This document shows positions 35,805-43,333 of a DNA stretch of 64,000 bases, one piece after another (position 1 is the first letter of the stretch; every line of letters begins with the position of its first letter). The notes under the pieces are model-generated. The model saw only the letters and a list, made by a program, of their open reading frames with translations, was not told the DNA's origin and did no database searches. Made by a program: the position numbers and the translations under genes. Origin of the DNA: Bacteroidota bacterium (lineage in GTDB: Bacteria; Bacteroidota; Bacteroidia; Bacteroidales; Prolixibacteraceae); the NCBI GenBank assembly GCA_030684645.1, contig JAUXUF010000094.1, positions 1 to 64,000 of the forward strand, read 5' to 3'.

Positions 35805-37856
35805 TTATTTGATCAGCTCGAAACTGCGTTTTACGAATTTATCGAGATCCTCACCTTTCAGCATTCCGTTTGCAAGTAATGCCAGATCAACCAGTTGTTT
35901 GGCCAATTTGTTTTCTTTTCCAAACACTGTCAGCTTTCCCTTGCGTTCATCCTGTAAAAGGTTGATCGCTTTTTCAAGCTCTTCTGATTTTTCCTTTTCT
36001 TCAGCCGGGATTTCCTCCTCTTTCTTGTTCTTTTTTGACTTTTCGAGTTTATCCTTTTCTGTACTCTTCGTTTTCAAATCGCTGCTGATGCGTTCCAAAT
36101 CTTCACCCAAAGCGGCATCGCGATCTGCAAATATATGCTTAATCAGCGGATGAGATGTATTCACCACCAGGTTCAGGTTTTCAGGAAGATCGCCGTAGAA
36201 ACTCATTCCGCCCTGCATCTGGCTCATATCTTTCATCCGGCGCATAAACTCATTGCGGGTAATGACCATCGGATTACCATTTTCGCCCAAATCTTTGAAA
36301 TCGACGATGAAGCCGAAATCTTTATTCTCCGGACAAACAGCTTTGAAAATCGGGCTCAGCTCATTCTTTTCTTCCCAGCTCAATTCATGCTTCGGACTTT
36401 CTTTAACAATCAGGTGTTCAGCAACCTCCGAATCGACGCGAACAAATCGTTTGTTGCTGAATTTTTGTTCCAACTGGTTGATGAGTGGCGTTGAAAGCAC
36501 ATTGTTCATCAGCAGGACATCATATCCTTTGTTCTTTGCAGCCTGTACAAAAGAGAACTGTTCTTCAGGATGATTGGTATATAAATAGATCAGGTTTTTA
36601 TCCTTATCCGTTTGTTCTCCTTTAATCAATGTTTCGTATTCATCTATGGTAAAATATTTACCATCAACATTCTTGAACAGGAAGAAATTCAATGCTTTTT
36701 CGTAGAACTTTTCTTCGGTCAGCATACCGTATTCGATGAATAACCGCAGATCGTCCCATTTTGCTTCGAAGTCTTCACGTTTATCAGTAAACAATTGATT
36801 TAAACGGTCGGCCACTTTTTTGGTGATGTGGCTGCTGATTTTCTTCACATTCGAATCGCTTTGCAGGTACGAACGCGAAACGTTTAGCGGAATATCCGGA
36901 GAGTCGAGAACACCATGCAACAAAGTCAGGAATTCAGGAACAATGCCTTCAACCGAATCGGTTACAAAAACCTGGTTTGAATAGAGTTGAATCTTGTTTT
37001 TCTGGACTTCCATGGTATTTTTCAGTTTCGGAAAATACAAAATACCAGTCAGGTTGAACGGATAATCCACGTTCAGATGAATATTGAAAAGTGGATCTTC
37101 GGCCATTGGATACAACTGATGATAGAATTTGGAATAATCCTCCTCTGTCAGGTCAACAGGTTTTTTTGTCCATGCCGGAGCCACGTCGTTGATCTGGTTA
37201 TCCTCATCGGTATCCACTTCTTTTCCGTCTTTCCAGTTTGTTTTTTTACCAAAAACTACCGGAACCGGCAGAAATTTGCAGTATTTGTTCAGGATATCAG
37301 AAATACGTGATTTTTCCAAAAACTCTTCCGAATCGGAATTCATGTGCATGATGATATCGGTTCCAACCTCTGCCCTTTCGCCTTCTTCCAGCATGTATTC
37401 CGGGCTTCCGTCGCACTCCCAGCGAATGGCATTAGCGCCATCGCGGTATGATTTGGAAATGATATCAACCTGGCTTGAAACCATGAATGACGAATAAAAA
37501 CCAAGACCGAAATGACCGATAATCGCATTGGCATCGTCTTTATACTTTTCCAGAAACTCTTCAGCTCCGGAAAAAGCAATCTGGTTGATGAATTTTTCAA
37601 CTTCTTCGGCCGTCATCCCGATACCATTATCTGAAACTGTTATGGTTTTCGCGTCTTTATCGATTTTCACCTGAACTTTGGCATTCAACATTTCGCCTGA
37701 ATATTCGCCGCGGTTGGCAAGCGTGCGCAGTTTCTGAGTAGCGTCAACTGCATTCGATATGATTTCACGAAGGAAGATATCGTGATCGGAATACAGAAAC
37801 TTTTTAATTATTGGAAATAAATTGTCACTGGTTACACCAATTTTTCCTTTTTTCAT
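35805..37856 (-). CDS. htpG: Chaperone protein HtpG (Hsp90)
   Basis: A 683-residue ATP-dependent chaperone. The GHKL ATPase domain has LREIISNAVDATQKL (Glu and Asn of motif N), VSDNGIGMTAEEV and GHFGLGFYSSFMV. The middle domain contains LNVSRSYLQSDSNVKKI with the ATP-sensing Arg. A charged Lys/Glu-rich stretch (about residues 600-635) lies in the dimerisation domain; no MEEVD tail, as expected for bacteria. It is a single gene with its own terminator. Confidence 0.97.
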   Translation of the reverse strand: MKKGKIGVTSDNLFPIIKKFLYSDHDIFLREIISNAVDATQKLRTLANRGEYSGEMLNAKVQVKIDKDAKTITVSDNGIGMTAEEVEKFINQIAFSGAEEFLEKYKDDANAIIGHFGLGFYSSFMVSSQVDIISKSYRDGANAIRWECDGSPEYMLEEGERAEVGTDIIMHMNSDSEEFLEKSRISDILNKYCKFLPVPVVFGKKTNWKDGKEVDTDEDNQINDVAPAWTKKPVDLTEEDYSKFYHQLYPMAEDPLFNIHLNVDYPFNLTGILYFPKLKNTMEVQKNKIQLYSNQVFVTDSVEGIVPEFLTLLHGVLDSPDIPLNVSRSYLQSDSNVKKISSHITKKVADRLNQLFTDKREDFEAKWDDLRLFIEYGMLTEEKFYEKALNFFLFKNVDGKYFTIDEYETLIKGEQTDKDKNLIYLYTNHPEEQFSFVQAAKNKGYDVLLMNNVLSTPLINQLEQKFSNKRFVRVDSEVAEHLIVKESPKHELSWEEKNELSPIFKAVCPENKDFGFIVDFKDLGENGNPMVITRNEFMRRMKDMSQMQGGMSFYGDLPENLNLVVNTSHPLIKHIFADRDAALGEDLERISSDLKTKSTEKDKLEKSKKNKKEEEIPAEEKEKSEELEKAINLLQDERKGKLTVFGKENKLAKQLVDLALLANGMLKGEDLDKFVKRSFELIK

Positions 37857-38051
37857 GGTACTTATCTTTTTAGTTAAACATTCATTTTGTGAGCCTTATT
37901 TTTTCAAAGACTATACCACGGTCGAAAAATGACTTTTTGTCACCGAAGTTGACACTGAGGTCAAAATCAGGGTGACAAAAACTGATTTTATTCTGCTTTT
38001 ATCTGACGGAAAGGAGCTATTTTGCAGCGCATTTATAATTTCATCAACACC

Positions 38052-39518
38052 ATGACAAAGCTTGAATCTTATTTTGATTCTTTTCGAAAAGAAATTATCG
38101 GCATTGACCAGCATTTTAAATCGTCGTATGGTGAAAAAAAGATGATTTATGCCGACTGGATTGCCAGTGGCAGACTTTACAAACCCATTGAAAAACAGAT
38201 TACTGAGGTACTTGGGCCTTTTGTCGGAAATACTCATTCCGAAACCAGTGAAACAGGGGCGCTGATGACCCATGCCTATCATCAGGCGCAACAAATCATC
38301 AAAGCACATGTGAATGCCGGACCAAATGATATTATCATTACTTCCGGTTCAGGAATGACAGCGGTGATCAACAAGTTTCAGCGAATGTTGGGATTGAAAT
38401 ACTGCGGACAGGTTAATCACACCGGATGTATTGCTGAGCGCGAACGTCCGGTGGTTTTTATCACCCACATGGAACACCATTCAAATCACACCAGCTGGTA
38501 CGAAACCAATGCCGATGTGGTAATTATTGATCCGGATAAAAACATGCAGGTTTCTCCGGGAAACCTTCGGAAAAAGCTTGAGGAATATAAAGACCGGTCA
38601 TTTAAAATAGGCTCGTTTACGGCATGTTCCAATGTAACCGGTATTCGCACTCCGGTTTACGAGTTGGCTCAAATCATGCACGAATTCGGTGGCGTAGTGT
38701 TCATCGACTTCGCTGCGTCTGCACCATACGATCCAATGGATATGCATCCGGCTGATCCAAAGCAGAAACTGGATGCCATTCTATTTTCACCGCACAAATT
38801 TCTGGGTGGACCCGGATCTTCCGGAGTTTTGGTTTTTGACCAATCGATGTACCACAATTCCGTTCCTGATCAACCGGGTGGCGGAACTGTGGATTGGACC
38901 AATCCCTGGGGAGAATACAAATATGTTGATGATATTGAATTACGCGAAGATGGCGGGACCCCGGGCTTTTTACAAACCATCAGGACAGCACTTTGCATCA
39001 GGCTAAAAGAAAAAATGGGTATTGAAAACATCCATCAGCGCGAAAATGAATTGCTGCAAATCGCTTTCGAAGGACTCGACAGTATTCCTGAAGTTAAAAT
39101 CATGGATAATGACCATCGGAACAGAATGGGTGTTATCTCATTCTATGTGGTTAAAATCCATTACAATCTGATCGTCAAATTACTCAATGATTTGTATGGC
39201 ATTCAGGTTCGGGGAGGTTGTGCCTGCGCCGGAACTTACGGTCATATTCTTCTGGAAGTGAGCCACGAATTATCGGATGAAATTACCCACCGGATTGATC
39301 TGGGTGACCTGTCGTTAAAACCCGGCTGGGTTCGCTGGTCATTGCATCCAACGATGACCAATAATGAAGTTGAAGTCTTTATCCGGGCACTTCAGGATAT
39401 AGTGGCCAATCATGAAGAATATGCTGAAAATTACACCTATTTCCCAAAAGAAAACATTTTCAGGCACCGGAATGAAAACCAATATGAAACGATTGTAAAA
39501 GATTGGTTTGTCGGCTAA
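38052..39518 (+). CDS. Class V PLP-dependent aminotransferase / cysteine desulfurase-like enzyme
   Basis: A 488-residue fold-type I PLP enzyme. SSGMTAVIN-type phosphate loop is seen as TSGSGMTAVINKF (about residues 98-110), HMEHHSNHTSWYET holds the ring-stacking His, VFIDFAASAPYDPMDMH the Asp that pairs with the pyridine N, and LFSPHKFLGGPGSSG the Schiff-base Lys. GGCACAGTYGH near the C-terminus resembles the mobile-loop Cys of Csd/SufS-type enzymes. The first ATG of the frame is at 38022 but MTKLESYFDSF at 38052 fits the fold better. True substrate unknown. Confidence 0.85.
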   Translation: MTKLESYFDSFRKEIIGIDQHFKSSYGEKKMIYADWIASGRLYKPIEKQITEVLGPFVGNTHSETSETGALMTHAYHQAQQIIKAHVNAGPNDIIITSGSGMTAVINKFQRMLGLKYCGQVNHTGCIAERERPVVFITHMEHHSNHTSWYETNADVVIIDPDKNMQVSPGNLRKKLEEYKDRSFKIGSFTACSNVTGIRTPVYELAQIMHEFGGVVFIDFAASAPYDPMDMHPADPKQKLDAILFSPHKFLGGPGSSGVLVFDQSMYHNSVPDQPGGGTVDWTNPWGEYKYVDDIELREDGGTPGFLQTIRTALCIRLKEKMGIENIHQRENELLQIAFEGLDSIPEVKIMDNDHRNRMGVISFYVVKIHYNLIVKLLNDLYGIQVRGGCACAGTYGHILLEVSHELSDEITHRIDLGDLSLKPGWVRWSLHPTMTNNEVEVFIRALQDIVANHEEYAENYTYFPKENIFRHRNENQYETIVKDWFVG

Positions 39519-39541
39519 GGTCAGGACATGTCCTGACCTTA
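39516..39541. repeat. Perfect 26-bp palindrome overlapping a stop codon
   Basis: The palindrome runs from the TAA stop of the aminotransferase gene; each half is TAAGGTCAGGACA, with ATGT at the centre. It sits between two convergent genes and can fold as a hairpin in both transcripts, but no T-run follows, so termination is uncertain. It has the look of an interspersed repeat. Confidence 0.6.
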
Positions 39542-39581
39542 CGATACACAACATATTTGGAACTTATTATCTTTCCCGAAT

Positions 39582-41540
39582 TTATTCATTAACCATCGGT
39601 AAAAATCCAAAATCCTTGCTATACCGCATCATTTGCGAAGTGTAATCTTCATCGTACCGAATCAATACATCGGCAGATGTTCCACAAGGGTATACTTTAA
39701 GTTCATAAACCGGATTTAAAAATCCGGAATATGGAGCCAGATCGAGCTTTTTGAATCGTTCGAGTACTTCGATATGAAGCTGCCGATCAACTTTTACCCC
39801 GAAGTTTTCAACCAGATTCCGGGCTGCTTCCAGATCGCCTTCCGACTTGATTCGCTGAATCTCTTTGAGTAACTGGCCAAATAAATCGCGCAAAGCCGAA
39901 TAATCATTTATTTTCACGTATGTTTTGCCTTCTGAACTGAAAAACTCAACCACATTTTTCCCCTTACCGGCTTCATATACCCAACGGGTAATCAACTGAC
40001 GGTTCCGCATGTGCGATTCTTCAATGTCTTTTCCGGGTTCAATGCGGGTGAGTTGGGTAAGGAGTCCGTTCCGCAAATAACCGTCAAATTCAGCTTTTGC
40101 AGCGTCAATTGAAGGTACCAGACCTAGTTTTACCAATTGATCATCCATGATGTAGTACAAAGCAAAAAGATCGGCACGGGTTTCTTCGATGGTCGAATAA
40201 TAGTTCTTCAAATTATCCGTATTTACTCCTTTCCGAACTTTACCTGAACCATGCCCCAAACATTCGTGCAGGTCGGTATGCAAGTTTCCGGCCAGATAGC
40301 CGTATTGACGGGTTCTTTCAATTTCTTCGGTAGAAGCAGCAAATTCTTCCAACATTCCGTTATTCATCGAATCAAGGAAATAAGCCTGGGTAATGTTCTC
40401 GATGGTAACCGATTTGGATCCATATTTCTCTCGAATCCATTCAGCATTTGGCAAATTAATCCCGATTGGTGTTGCCGGATAACAATCGCCAGCCAGAATT
40501 GCCACATTAATGACCTTAGCACTTACACCCTTAACTTCTGCTTTTTTAAATTCAGGATCAACAGGTGAATGATCTTCGAACCACTGGGCATTTTCGCTCA
40601 AAATTGTTGCACGTTTACTGGCTTCCGTGTCTTTGTAATTCACAATCGATTCCCAACTGCCTTTTATTCCAAGGGCATCGCCGTACACCTCAATAAAACC
40701 GTTCACAAAATCAACTTCCCCGTCCAGTTCTTTGACCCAATCGATGCTGTACTGGTCAAATAAGGCCAAGTCACCCGTTGCGTAATACTGAACCAAATGA
40801 CCGATATACTTTTTCTGAAGGTCATTTTCGGCATAATCAATGGCCTTGTTCAGCCAGAAAATGATTTGTTCTATTGCCGGACCATACTTACCTCCAAGTT
40901 TCCAAACCTTTTCCACCAGACAGCCATCTTCTTTCACCAACGTTGAATTCAGGCCAAATGAAACAGGCTCGGAACCTGCATGGGCTTTTAGTTCAGCATA
41001 AAGTATTTCAGCTTCGCTCTGTTCAACATTCTGATAGTAATTGTTGGATGAAGATACCAGGAGATCTTTTTCAGGATCAAGATTTACCCGTTTTTTCTCT
41101 CTTTCCGGATTAAAAATCACCTCCTGAATTTCAGAAATGAATTCATGTCTGTTTTTTCCTGAAGGCAATTTAAAATCTGACCAGTTGGAATGAGCAATCA
41201 ACTCTTTAAAATAGATTTCCGGGAAACCTGCAGGTAATTTTTCGGTTGAATAGTGATGGTGAATTCCGTTGGAAAACCATACCCGCTTCAGGTAAATTTC
41301 GAACAATTTAAATTCAGGAGTTTCGCGGTTTCCACTGAAGGTTTTCCATATTGTTTCGAGAACTGTCCGGACACTTAAATTATATCGGTTGTTCTGATCC
41401 CATAAAATATCGCGGCCACAGAGCGCTGCCTGCGACAGATTATAAATGTAGAGTTTCTTTTGCAGGTCGAGATTTTCGAACTCAGGAACTGAATAGCGCA
41501 GTATTTTCAGGTCAGCAAATTTTTCAGCAAAAACATCCAT
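39582..41540 (-). CDS. Dipeptidyl-peptidase III-like zinc peptidase (family M49)
   Basis: A 652-residue metallopeptidase removing dipeptides from peptide N-termini. The zinc site is LHECLGHGSGK (about residues 421-431), a variant of the M49 HELLGH motif in which the two His ligands and the Glu are kept but the middle pair is Cys-Leu. The third ligand lies in EETRADLFALYYI (about 451-463). No signal peptide is seen, so it is probably cytoplasmic. The gene starts 9 bp after trmH and is probably co-transcribed with it. Confidence 0.88.
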   Translation of the reverse strand: MDVFAEKFADLKILRYSVPEFENLDLQKKLYIYNLSQAALCGRDILWDQNNRYNLSVRTVLETIWKTFSGNRETPEFKLFEIYLKRVWFSNGIHHHYSTEKLPAGFPEIYFKELIAHSNWSDFKLPSGKNRHEFISEIQEVIFNPEREKKRVNLDPEKDLLVSSSNNYYQNVEQSEAEILYAELKAHAGSEPVSFGLNSTLVKEDGCLVEKVWKLGGKYGPAIEQIIFWLNKAIDYAENDLQKKYIGHLVQYYATGDLALFDQYSIDWVKELDGEVDFVNGFIEVYGDALGIKGSWESIVNYKDTEASKRATILSENAQWFEDHSPVDPEFKKAEVKGVSAKVINVAILAGDCYPATPIGINLPNAEWIREKYGSKSVTIENITQAYFLDSMNNGMLEEFAASTEEIERTRQYGYLAGNLHTDLHECLGHGSGKVRKGVNTDNLKNYYSTIEETRADLFALYYIMDDQLVKLGLVPSIDAAKAEFDGYLRNGLLTQLTRIEPGKDIEESHMRNRQLITRWVYEAGKGKNVVEFFSSEGKTYVKINDYSALRDLFGQLLKEIQRIKSEGDLEAARNLVENFGVKVDRQLHIEVLERFKKLDLAPYSGFLNPVYELKVYPCGTSADVLIRYDEDYTSQMMRYSKDFGFLPMVNE

Positions 41541-41548
41541 GGATTTTG

Positions 41549-42223
41549 TTATTTATTAAGTTCTTCAAATTTCTTCTCGAGAAGATCAACTCTTTTGATC
41601 GACAAGCGTAACCAATGGAGCAAAAGTTTTTGCTTCTCCAAGTCGGTGAGGTGCCAGTCGATTGAAGGATGGTTACGAAGTTTGTGTGTGAGATGATGCA
41701 ATGTTACCGCTACAGAAACAGATAAATTCAGGCTTTCGGTGAAACCAACCATGGGGATTTTCATGAATTCATCGGCCTCATTTTTTGCAATATCAGTTAA
41801 TCCGGGTCGTTCAGTTCCAAAAATGAAAGCAGCTTTTCCTTTTTCCAAATCAAAATCTTCCAGATCAACATCATGTTCGTGCGGACTGGCAGCAATAATC
41901 CGATAACCGTCCTGTTTCAATTTGCTGATGGTATCAGCAGTATTCATACTTCCTTTATTATATCGGTTAACCGAAACCCAATTCGATGCTCCCCTCACCA
42001 CATCAGCATTTACCTGAAATTGATTTCTGTTTTCGATCACATGTACATTTTGAATTCCAAAACAATCAGCAGAACGCACTACTGCGCTGGCATTCTGTGT
42101 CTGGAAAATATCTTCGAGAACAACAGTAATGAAATTCGTTCGAAGCGACAGTGTTTTATTAAAAAGTGCAAGCCTTTCAGGAGTAACAAATCCGGAAAGG
42201 AACTGGATTAACTGTTGTTCCAT
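41549..42223 (-). CDS. trmH: tRNA (guanosine-2'-O)-methyltransferase
   Basis: A 224-residue SPOUT (SpoU) RNA methyltransferase using S-adenosylmethionine. Motif 1 is VVLEDIFQTQNASAVVRSAD (Asn-Arg pair), motif 2 is AFIFGTERPGLTD and motif 3 is IPMVGFTESLNLSVSVAVTL. Length and N-terminal QFLSGFVTPERLALF fit TrmH, which methylates G18 in tRNA. An active-site Arg and the deep trefoil knot are implied by the motifs. Confidence 0.9.
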   Translation of the reverse strand: MEQQLIQFLSGFVTPERLALFNKTLSLRTNFITVVLEDIFQTQNASAVVRSADCFGIQNVHVIENRNQFQVNADVVRGASNWVSVNRYNKGSMNTADTISKLKQDGYRIIAASPHEHDVDLEDFDLEKGKAAFIFGTERPGLTDIAKNEADEFMKIPMVGFTESLNLSVSVAVTLHHLTHKLRNHPSIDWHLTDLEKQKLLLHWLRLSIKRVDLLEKKFEELNK

Positions 42224-42242
42224 ATTGTTTCAATTGGCCGGG

Positions 42243-42250
42243 CAAAGATA
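42243..42250 (-). promoter_or_regulatory. Possible -7 element for trmH
   Basis: On the minus strand TATCTTTG fits TAnnTTTG, 20 bp before the trmH start and just past the HU terminator. No TTTG is seen at the -33 position. Confidence 0.35.
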
Positions 42251-42251
42251 A

Positions 42252-42286
42252 AAAAAAGGGGCGCATAATTTTTATGCACCCCTTTT
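42252..42286 (-). terminator. Terminator of the HU gene
   Basis: Stem AAAAGGGGTGCATAA pairs with TTATGCGCCCC and trailing T with one mismatch; on the minus strand it ends in a run of eight T. Confidence 0.85.
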
Positions 42287-42307
42287 GAAAATTTTCAAGG
42301 ACAAATA

Positions 42308-42577
42308 CTAAATACCGTCAGCTAATTCAGCACCCGGTTTAAATTTAACAACCTTTTTTTCAGCAATTTCAATTGTTTTACCTGTTTGTGGGTTTCTGCC
42401 GGTTCTTGCGCTGCGCGAAGCAACTGAGAAAGAGCCAAATCCAATAAGGGCAACACGGTCGCCATTTTTCAAGGCATCAGAGGTGGCATCAACAAAAGCG
42501 TCTAAAGCTTTTTTAGAATCGGCTTTAGTTAAGTTAGCTTTTTCAGCAATTGCATCGATTAATTGTGCTTTGTTCAT
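42308..42577 (-). CDS. hup: HU family DNA-binding protein
   Basis: An 89-residue histone-like dimer that bends DNA. MNKAQLIDAIAEKANLTKAD is the helical start, GFGSFSVASRSARTGRNPQT contains the DNA-contacting arm with its intercalating Pro region, and TIEIAEKKVVKFKPG closes the fold. Length matches HU exactly. It is a single gene with its own terminator. Confidence 0.96.
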   Translation of the reverse strand: MNKAQLIDAIAEKANLTKADSKKALDAFVDATSDALKNGDRVALIGFGSFSVASRSARTGRNPQTGKTIEIAEKKVVKFKPGAELADGI

Positions 42578-42793
42578 AAGAAAACTTGTTTAAGGTTAAA
42601 AAATATGTGAATTAAAAATTGTACAAAATTGTCATTTCAAAGAAATCAAAAAATACGAAACATTAATAAAATCAATGCTTTCAAATGGTCTGATTTAATT
42701 TGACACTAAATTCCTAAATATGATTCAAAAAAGCAACCCTTCTAGCAAGTTTTTTTCAAAAAAAATAATTGCCATAAAATTTCATCAAATGGC

Positions 42794-42823
42794 TTTGCAG
42801 AATAAGAAATTGTTCTACTTTTG
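42794..42823 (+). promoter_or_regulatory. Bacteroidota-type promoter of tRNA-Ser
   Basis: TTTG at 42794-42797 and TACTTTTG at 42816-42823, 18 bp apart, match the -33 TTTG and -7 TAnnTTTG consensus. Transcription would start about 5 bp before the tRNA. This is the clearest promoter in the window. Confidence 0.75.
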
Positions 42824-42834
42824 CATCCGCCTTT

Positions 42835-42921
42835 GGAGAGATGGCAGAGTGGTCGAACGCGGCGGTCTTGAAAACCGTTGACCGTGTGAGCGGTCCGGGG
42901 GTTCGAATCCCTCTCTCTCCG
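42835..42921 (+). tRNA. tRNA-Ser(UGA)
   Basis: The acceptor stem is GGAGAGA (42835-42841) with TCTCTCC (42914-42920) and discriminator G. The anticodon loop reads CTTGAAA, giving anticodon UGA for serine. A long variable arm (ACCGTGTGAGCGGT) and GTTCGAATC T-loop are typical of tRNA-Ser. CCA is not encoded. The gene is 87 nt. Confidence 0.97.
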
Positions 42922-42929
42922 CAAAACTT

Positions 42930-42967
42930 AAAGACCTGATTCTAAACGAGTTTCAGGTCTTTTTCTT
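42930..42967 (+). terminator. Terminator of tRNA-Ser
   Basis: AAAGACCTGA / TCAGGTCTTT stem around a 13-nt loop, followed by T-rich sequence. Confidence 0.85.
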
Positions 42968-43333
42968 TATTCCAAATTTCACATACAAGTCTTTCCTGAT
43001 TGAATATTCACGATGTAGTCCCAGAAATTCTCTCTTTTTTTTCAAGCATTATTTATAAAAATAGCCTTTGAAGGATAATCAAAAAGAAAAATATTATGAC
43101 AAAAGGTTGATCATGCCAAGACAGAAAAATTACGGAAAAACCTAATTTTGTTGCTACGAACCTAAGTTCCACGTCAAAACGATAAGAAAATAAAGCGTAT
43201 TTTTAAAAATAATCTCTTTGACTTTACGATATGGATACCTGTCAGACGACTTTAGCTACAAACATAAAACCCGTTTCGATCAATAAATCCCCAAGCCATT
43301 TCGAGATTAAAACAAACAGGTAAAGTATATTTT
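42968..43333. other. Intergenic region without visible features
   Basis: About 365 bp of AT-rich sequence between the tRNA terminator and the end of the GH95 gene. I see no reading frame with family likeness, no strong hairpin and no promoter match. Confidence 0.45.

Noticed and set aside
39582-41540. Dihydrofolate reductase label sometimes given to this family
   Set aside because: The protein carries the zinc motif HECLGH and EETRAD of M49 peptidases and has no folate-binding features.
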